DNA of 5,664 bases from an uncultured Acidobacteriota bacterium (GTDB lineage: Bacteria > Acidobacteriota > Blastocatellia > Pyrinomonadales > Pyrinomonadaceae), in contig CAMLKY010000167.1 of assembly GCA_946480545.1 (NCBI GenBank), positions 1 to 5,664 of the forward strand. Reading direction: 5' to 3'. Every line of letters starts with the position of its first letter. Positions within the stretch are counted from its first letter, which is position 1. Shown in pieces: positions 1-3,522 of this stretch. The notes beneath the pieces are model-generated. The model was not told the DNA's origin, did no database searches, and saw only the letters and a list, made by a program, of their open reading frames with translations. Position numbers and translations under genes: made by a program.

Positions 1-1
1 T

Positions 2-307
2 CCTTTGCTGAGAGTCTCTACTAATCCCTGGGCTCACTTTAAGGGGGATGGACCGGCTTTTGTCGGACTTGGGAAAGCTCCAGAGGGCCTCCGATTCGAA
101 TCGATGGCTTTGGTCGTGATTGCTTTGGTCGTGATAGCCGTAGGCGGTGCATATTTCTGCAGCGCATGGAATTCGCTTGCCTCGCTCTACTCGTCGATCA
201 GCGCTTTCGTTGCTTGCGCCGTCGCAATTGGAGTTCCCGTGCTCGCGCTTTTTTTGGCGATCTTCAAGGCCGGAGTACAGTTTCAGCGGTTACGTTTGCC
301 GAACTAA
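2..307 (+). CDS. Small membrane protein of unknown function, 5' end probably outside the window
   Basis: The frame is open from the window edge to a TAA at 305-307, so the true start may lie upstream. Within the window the candidate starts are TTG at 5 and ATG at 104. The C-terminal part has two hydrophobic stretches that look like membrane helices: ALVVIALVVIAVGGAYF (directly after the ATG at 104), and a second rich in A, V, L and F (SAFVACAVAIGVPVLALF), followed by a short basic tail (QFQRLRLPN). Such a two-helix hairpin would sit in the inner membrane. The residues before the ATG are polar with no recognisable domain. I do not recognise a family. Small membrane proteins in such places can be immunity proteins against pore-forming toxins, but nothing in the sequence proves it. 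A 15-bp tandem duplication lies inside the first helix. No Shine-Dalgarno motif is evident before either start. Confidence 0.4.
   Translation, partial: PLLRVSTNPWAHFKGDGPAFVGLGKAPEGLRFESMALVVIALVVIAVGGAYFCSAWNSLASLYSSISAFVACAVAIGVPVLALFLAIFKAGVQFQRLRLPN
107..136 (+). repeat. 15-bp in-frame tandem duplication inside a membrane helix
   Basis: Two adjacent copies, GCTTTGGTCGTGATT at 107-121 and GCTTTGGTCGTGATA at 122-136, differ only at the last base. Each encodes ALVVI, so the first hydrophobic helix is built from a duplicated pentapeptide. A change in copy number would lengthen or shorten the helix by five residues without breaking the frame. Confidence 0.9.
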
Positions 308-499
308 TCGAACCCGCCGAATCTCGATAACTGCGTTTGCTGCGCGCGCGGTGGCGGGCAAGGTTCCTTCTAAAAGCCAGAACTCCGCTCCTGTGAGGCT
401 CACGTCGGTGCGCGCTCGCGACTAGTGTCCGACGAAGCGCGCGGAATGTGAGCGGGATCCGGAGATGTACCAGACGAAGAAGGACGAGCACTGATACTA

Positions 500-1099
500 A
501 TGAGTATCGCACCTCTAGCAATCGCTGAAATTTTCTCTGGCTCGCCGATGGAACGGCGTGCTATGGAGGACGGTGTTCGCGCATTCTTAACGTCGAGGCG
601 GGATGTCGATTTGCCCATGCCGTTGCAACAAGAGCTCTTGAGTCAGAGAGGTATCGAGAGCCCGTTATCCTCGACAGGAACACGCAGTGCCCGCCTTAAA
701 GTGCACTTTCTAAATGTAGATAATAATTCATGCTACGGAAGGCTGAGCGTGTTTCCTGCAAATATGAGCAATCCCGATCAATATGACTGGCTTCATTCAC
801 GGGAATTGTTTACTGAAATCGTAAATCGTAGGCTCTGTAGCAGCATTATGCTTAGGAAGGGATGTGAAAGTAGAGGGCTTTTTGGGTTGCGGTACTCTCC
901 TGCCATTGTTGGTCGTCCGGATTTTTCTAAACTGTCCATACTTAAAAGATTGGACATGATAGACCTATCTGGACTGCATGAGGTTTTTGATGCGCTCAAC
1001 TCTCAAGGTGATGTTGCGATTTACTGCGAGGGGCAATGGAAGGCGCTTGCATCAGAATGTCGCAATGATCCGCGCTTCGCTCCTGTTTTTATCAAGTGA
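500..1099 (+). CDS. Hypothetical protein, 199 aa, AT-richer than the rest of the window
   Basis: This is the only long frame in this part of the window and it ends in TGA at 1097-1099. I do not recognise a family. The protein looks soluble, with no signal peptide or membrane helix. It has a hydrophobic N-terminus (MSIAPLAIAEIFSG), a polar middle, a segment with two cysteines (residues C112 and C122 by my count), and a C-terminal part containing DVAIYCEGQWKALASE and ending APVFIK. Hand-counted GC of three 60-base lines is 43, 48 and 38%, well below the kinase gene (67% for one line), which suggests horizontal acquisition. The start is uncertain: an AAGGA at 480-484 is about 15 bases from ATG 500, too far for a normal ribosome binding site. 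The frame is open back to 452, but that extension has no ATG, GTG or TTG. A CTG at 491 sits 6 bases after the AAGGA. The later ATG 548 has no ribosome binding site. By neighbourhood it could be another immunity or effector-associated protein, but this is only a guess. Confidence 0.6.
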   Translation: MSIAPLAIAEIFSGSPMERRAMEDGVRAFLTSRRDVDLPMPLQQELLSQRGIESPLSSTGTRSARLKVHFLNVDNNSCYGRLSVFPANMSNPDQYDWLHSRELFTEIVNRRLCSSIMLRKGCESRGLFGLRYSPAIVGRPDFSKLSILKRLDMIDLSGLHEVFDALNSQGDVAIYCEGQWKALASECRNDPRFAPVFIK

Positions 1100-1229
1100 T
1101 TTATCGCAGATAAGGCGGGAAGACCAAGGAAGACCGGGACAACCATTTTTAGGAAATCTCCGACGCCATCGCGAGCACTTCTCCGATGAACTGACAGTTA
1201 CCTGGCTCTGCGCTGGCGCAGTCCGCCCA

Positions 1230-1262
1230 AACAACAATCCCGCACTGGCGGGGATTGTTGTT
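1230..1262. terminator. Strong hairpin, probable transcription terminator (possibly bidirectional)
   Basis: AACAACAATCCCGC (1230-1243) pairs with GCGGGGATTGTTGTT (1248-1262) around the 4-base loop ACTG, giving 14 base pairs with one bulged G (1250). On the plus strand the stem ends in ATTGTTGTT; on the minus strand it ends in ATTGTTGTTT. The T tract is therefore interrupted by G in both directions, making it a good but not perfect intrinsic terminator. It lies about 130 bases after the stop of the 199-aa gene and about 50 bases beyond the stop of the opposing transposase remnant, so it could end transcripts from both. A smaller hairpin, CTGCGC-TG-GCGCAG (1208-1221), lies just before it. Confidence 0.55.
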
Positions 1263-1273
1263 AAGGATGGTCT

Positions 1274-1720
1274 GAAGAGCTGGCCCCACTCGTTTGAACA
1301 GTTCTACCCGGTCCGTTAAGTGGAATGCTCTGCGGTGGTTTGAGCAGCCATGGGCAGTTGCTGCAGGTTGAAGTAGACCTCGTCGGGTGTGCGGCGATCA
1401 AGGCTCGCGTGCGGGCGCTTGCTGTTGTAGATCGCGAAGTATCGCTTCAGCGATTCGCGCGCGTGCGAGACCGATTCGTAAGCGTGCAGATAGACCTCTT
1501 CGTACTTGACCGTGCGCCAGAGGCGCTCGATGAAGACGTTGTCGCGCCAGCAGCCTTTGCCATCCATGCTGATCTGGATGGCGGGTTTCCTGAGGAGGCC
1601 GGTGAACGTCTCGCTGGTGAACTGACTACCTTGGTCCGTGTTGAAGATCGCCGGCGCGCCAAAGTGTGCAATCGCTTCCTCGACGGCCTCCGAGTACAAC
1701 GGGCTGTCATGGGTCGCCAT
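1274..1720 (-). mobile_element. Truncated IS3-family insertion sequence (right-hand part only)
   Basis: The element is recognised by its orfB remnant. Beyond the orfB stop, the segment beginning TGAAGAGCTGGCCCCACTCG at 1274 and continuing TTTGAACAGTTC has the general look of an IS3-family terminal repeat (begins TG, GC-rich block, close to the orfB stop). No matching inverted copy is seen upstream of the transposase, orfA is absent, and the first half of orfB is missing, so the element has lost its left end and should be unable to move by itself. Both limits are approximate: the left-end break lies somewhere near 1705-1730, where transposase similarity fades. A target-site duplication cannot be looked for without the second end. 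Confidence 0.6.
1316..1720 (-). pseudogene. IS3-family transposase OrfB, C-terminal fragment (integrase core)
   Basis: The fragment encodes about 134 residues of an integrase catalytic core of the rve/DDE type, ending in TAA at 1316-1318. Clear landmarks are FNTDQGSQFTS, holding the second catalytic Asp, DNVFIERLWRTVKYEEVY, holding the catalytic Glu, and the C-terminal NSKRPHASLDRRTPDEVYF. There are 35 residues between the Asp and the Glu, the spacing known for the IS3 family. A complete OrfB is usually about 270-300 residues with an N-terminal helix-turn-helix part and the first Asp; both are gone. The same frame stays open up to 1840, but the residues before MATHDSPLYSEAVEEA do not resemble a transposase, so I place the usable boundary at the ATG at 1718-1720. 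There are no internal stops, so the truncation may be fairly recent. It is not expected to transpose. Confidence 0.85.
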
Positions 1721-1763
1721 TCGGGACGACCGTGGAGCGTACATGGCTGCTCCTGGTTGATCC

Positions 1764-1777
1764 GATATCCGGATATC
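1764..1777. repeat. 14-bp perfect palindrome GATATCCGGATATC
   Basis: GATATCCGGATATC reads identically on both strands with no spacer. It lies close to the break point of the IS3 remnant, within a copy of a GGTTGATCC-containing region. It could be a regulator binding site left from the upstream sequence of a lost gene, or part of a mobile-element end. Confidence 0.8.
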
Positions 1778-1873
1778 TGGACAAGCGAATTGTGTTCGTA
1801 AGCCGCGGAGAACCCGTGAGCATGCCTTCGGTTGATCCATTCGTGAGCCTGACGAGATCGAGGATGATTTTGG

Positions 1874-1900
1874 TCAGCCGAAAGAGTAGCCATCGGCTGA
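1874..1900. repeat. 8-bp inverted repeat TCAGCCGA / TCGGCTGA
   Basis: TCAGCCGA (1874-1881) and TCGGCTGA (1893-1900) are perfect inverted copies separated by 11 bases. The hairpin is not followed by a T tract on either strand, so it does not fit an intrinsic terminator. Confidence 0.75.
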
Positions 1901-1945
1901 GGCATCCTGTCATGCCGGTGTGGCATTTACCGATTTACACGGCCC

Positions 1946-1965
1946 TTCGACTGTCAGGTGTCGAA
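1946..1965. promoter_or_regulatory. Operator-like dyad TTCGAC-N8-GTCGAA upstream of the first SUKH gene
   Basis: TTCGAC (1946-1951) and GTCGAA (1960-1965) form a 6-8-6 dyad 20 bases long, centred about 60 bases upstream of the ATG at 2015. The size and position would suit a dimeric repressor site controlling the immunity cluster. No regulator gene is present in the window and no promoter boxes were identified, so the role is speculative. Confidence 0.25.
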
Positions 1966-2001
1966 TGTGCTGACTCGACCGCCGCAGCGCACTTTCACGA
2001 C

Positions 2002-2007
2002 AGGGGA
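2002..2007 (+). promoter_or_regulatory. Ribosome binding site AGGGGA that fixes the start of the first SUKH gene
   Basis: AGGGGA lies 7 bases before the ATG at 2015. The frame also has GTG codons at 1958 and 1967, but these lack such a site and would add a tail (SNVLTRPPQRTFTTGDKL) that does not look like a domain. ATG 2015 is therefore preferred. Confidence 0.75.
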
Positions 2008-2014
2008 CAAGCTG

Positions 2015-2590
2015 ATGATCTCGGAATTGTGCGAAGCATTGCTGGCGGCCCACCGAAGGCACGGTATCGATATCTCGCAGGATCTCTTGCCGGGTCTGCC
2101 GCGAGAGGCGATCGAAGCCGAAACGGCATGGTTCCCGTCGAGGTTGCCGGACGATCTGATTGCGCTTTACGGTTGGCGCAACGGCCAACCCGAGGACGCA
2201 TGGAACTCGCGGAATGTTCTCTGCTTCCGCGACATGCAGTTCACTTCGCTGCAGCGGGCTCGCGACGAGTACGTGTCGATGATGGATTCGTATGGCCTGG
2301 ACAACGATCCGGCGAGCGAAGGGATTGACTTGAGAATGTGCTTTCCGTTCGCATCCTTCAATGGCGGCTGGTATGTCGTTCCGTGCGAAGGTCCGCGTCT
2401 CGATTCCCGGTTCCCGTTTCCCGTTGTCAGCGTCTTTCAGGGCATCAGCATCTACTTCGACTCGATTGAAACCATGCTTCGGACGTGTGTGGACTGGCGG
2501 GTCGCTTCGAGTTGGAGCGGCGACGATTGGGAACTGCCCGAACATCTCGAAATGGAAATCTGGCGTCGGTATAACCAGGGTCGCCGTTGA
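2015..2590 (+). CDS. SMI1/KNR4 (SUKH) superfamily protein, probable toxin-immunity protein, 191 aa
   Basis: The protein has the layout of the SMI1/KNR4 fold. After an N-terminal helix comes AWFPSRLPDDLIALYGWRNG (residues 38-57), matching the family pattern of an LP-x-DL-x-x-LY segment followed by xNG. Then follow CFPFASFNGGWYVV (residues 109-121 region), the central strand pair with its GG turn, and VVSVFQGISIYFDSIETML (137-155), corresponding to the strand and closing helix of the family. It is cytoplasmic, with no signal peptide or membrane helix. Known bacterial members mostly neutralise toxins of polymorphic, contact-dependent or type VI systems by direct binding; the cognate toxin cannot be told from this sequence. 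A good Shine-Dalgarno precedes the start. Its TGA overlaps a possible TTG start of the next frame, and a second SUKH gene follows within 190 bases on the same strand, so they are probably co-transcribed. Confidence 0.75.
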   Translation: MISELCEALLAAHRRHGIDISQDLLPGLPREAIEAETAWFPSRLPDDLIALYGWRNGQPEDAWNSRNVLCFRDMQFTSLQRARDEYVSMMDSYGLDNDPASEGIDLRMCFPFASFNGGWYVVPCEGPRLDSRFPFPVVSVFQGISIYFDSIETMLRTCVDWRVASSWSGDDWELPEHLEMEIWRRYNQGRR

Positions 2591-2778
2591 GGACGCGACA
2601 ACTCTTGTCTCTTCCTGCGGAGGTTGTCTGCGAGAATCGCTGCGATTTTGAGGAACTCTCGCCGAGGAAAAACGTTGCCGATGGAGGCTGGATGCTGGCG
2701 AACGAACAATATTCGGAATTGGGTGACTTCCTCTTGCTGGGGCAAGGAAACGTGCTCTGGGATACGAGAGCACGATGA
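2587..2778 (+). CDS. Possible small protein (63 aa) bridging two SUKH genes
   Basis: This frame begins with TTG at 2587, overlapping the stop of the upstream gene (TTGA), and ends with a TGA that overlaps the ATG of the next gene (ATGA at 2775-2778). An AGGG at 2577-2580 lies 6 bases before the TTG. The overlaps at both ends are what translational coupling would give. The sequence is polar at first and ends with SELGDFLLLGQGNVLWDTRAR; it resembles no family I know. The start codon is weak, and an internal ATG at 2692 would give only 28 residues. It may be a real small gene, the worn-down tail of a third immunity gene, or a chance frame that simply fills the gap. Confidence 0.35.
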   Translation: MRTRQLLSLPAEVVCENRCDFEELSPRKNVADGGWMLANEQYSELGDFLLLGQGNVLWDTRAR

Positions 2779-3410
2779 ACGGGCCCGAGAGTTCGACTGA
2801 AGAGCGGATCGGTGCAGTCGAACGATTCCTGCGGTCATGGGATCGAACTGCGATGTCATTGCTGGACAATCTTGACGAGCACGAACGGGTGGCTATCGAA
2901 AGAGGTTCCATCCTTGGCGAAGGAGCAAACGAGGAGGATGTCGCAATGTTGAAGGGGACAGTCTGCGACGTTCCGGTTGAACTTCAGTACCTGCTGCGGA
3001 TCTCGGATGGCTTCCTGATGCCGATCTTCTCGACGAGGTCGGCGGTGTTCCTCGGCGCCCGGGATATTGCATTGTTCAGCGAACGTGAGCCGGAGGAGTT
3101 TCGCGCCTGGGAATCTGTCACCAACCGCGTCGGCTCGGACGAGTACGGCCCGTTGGATTCGGAATGCGGTGTCGCTGAAGTTGATATGCCTAAACTCAGT
3201 GACCTTGGACGCGCGGTCGTGCTCTCGCAGTTGTGCGGCGGTGTCGTACTACTGGCATATCGTCCGGAGGAGAGTCGCTGCACCTCCTGGGAGTACATGA
3301 AGCTGTCGTCGCACACGGCATCCCGGCGCTACGGATCCCTGCTCGCAATGCTCACTGATGTTCGTGACGCGAGTCTCGCGTCGCTGGCCGATTTAGTCGC
3401 TCAGCAGTAG
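2775..3410 (+). CDS. Second SMI1/KNR4 (SUKH) family protein, probable immunity protein, 211 aa
   Basis: The N-terminal part (about residues 10-50) is an acidic, helical extension. The fold begins with DVAMLKGTVCDVPVELQYLL (55-74) and continues RISDGFL, corresponding to the family's LP-x-x-L-x-x-LL followed by xDGF. Further on, AVVLSQLCGGVVLLAYRP (147-164) and SWEYMKLSSH (171-180) match the strand segment and the E/W-containing segment typical of the family. RRYGSLLAML (184-193) matches its closing RY-x-SF helix. It is cytoplasmic. It shares little sequence with the first SUKH protein, so the two probably answer different toxins rather than being a recent duplication. The start ATG overlaps the stop of the small upstream frame, and GAGAG at 2766-2770 is only a modest ribosome binding site, so coupling is possible. 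The TAG at 3408-3410 is followed by a convergent kinase gene. Confidence 0.72.
   Translation: MNGPESSTEERIGAVERFLRSWDRTAMSLLDNLDEHERVAIERGSILGEGANEEDVAMLKGTVCDVPVELQYLLRISDGFLMPIFSTRSAVFLGARDIALFSEREPEEFRAWESVTNRVGSDEYGPLDSECGVAEVDMPKLSDLGRAVVLSQLCGGVVLLAYRPEESRCTSWEYMKLSSHTASRRYGSLLAMLTDVRDASLASLADLVAQQ
3366..3382. repeat. 17-bp palindrome GACGCGAG-T-CTCGCGTC near the 3' end of the second SUKH gene
   Basis: Eight-base perfect arms flank a single T. In RNA it would fold as a 7-bp GC-rich stem with a 3-base loop. It lies in the coding sequence, about 25 bases before the stop, and no T tract follows, so it is not a classical terminator. It could act as an mRNA 3' stabilising or pausing hairpin at the end of the cluster, or be a coincidence of GC-rich codons. 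Confidence 0.7.
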
Positions 3411-3522
3411 GGAGGCAGGTGAGCTCGTGGCTTCTGCTCGCATGGATCTGGCGCCTAGCACGACGCCGGTGCAAGCAGTTTCGATGCGAGACATGCGCGG
3501 ATGCGCGACGCGTTGCCAACCC

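Larger units (their letters stand above)
1721..2014. other. Gene-free stretch between the IS remnant and the immunity cluster, rich in small repeats
   Basis: No convincing protein is seen in either strand. The minus-strand frames passing through are compositionally unlike the neighbouring genes and carry no recognisable motif. The stretch contains a 14-bp palindrome (1764-1777), a 9-bp direct repeat GGTTGATCC (1755-1763 and 1830-1838), an 8-bp inverted repeat (1874-1900), a double ATTTAC (1925-1930 and 1933-1938) and a 6-8-6 dyad (1946-1965). It may combine IS debris or a second mobile-element edge with the promoter region of the downstream immunity genes. No consensus -35/-10 pair could be assigned with confidence. 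Confidence 0.5.

Noticed and set aside
308..499. Promoter or RNA gene between the membrane protein and the 199-aa gene
   Set aside because: GATACT at 493-498 resembles a -10 box, but it abuts the start codon and has no -35 partner. The GC-rich repeats here (GCGCGC runs) form only weak hairpins and no tRNA-like fold was seen.
1118..1135. Doubled GGAAGACC (1118-1125 and 1128-1135) as a repeat array or CRISPR start
   Set aside because: Only two short copies 10 bases apart; no further units and no spacer pattern.
978..1319. Plus-strand frame of 113 codons running from the 199-aa gene to the IS end
   Set aside because: It crosses the 1230-1262 terminator-like hairpin and overlaps the better gene in another frame; no motif.
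1325..1801. Plus-strand frame of 158 codons over the transposase remnant
   Set aside because: It is antisense to the clear IS3 integrase core and has no motif of its own.
1958..2014. N-terminal extension of the first SUKH protein from GTG 1958
   Set aside because: No ribosome binding site is seen for it, it lies over the TTCGAC/GTCGAA dyad, and ATG 2015 has a well-spaced AGGGGA.
1666..2328. Plus-strand frame of 220 codons running from the IS remnant into the first SUKH gene
   Set aside because: It is out of frame with both recognisable proteins, spans the break point, and resembles no family.
1910..2911. Long minus-strand frame of 333 codons opposite the immunity genes
   Set aside because: It is antisense to two genes with recognisable SUKH motifs and a good ribosome binding site. 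Its product is rich in Arg, Ser and Pro with no domain, typical of a GC-rich antisense frame.
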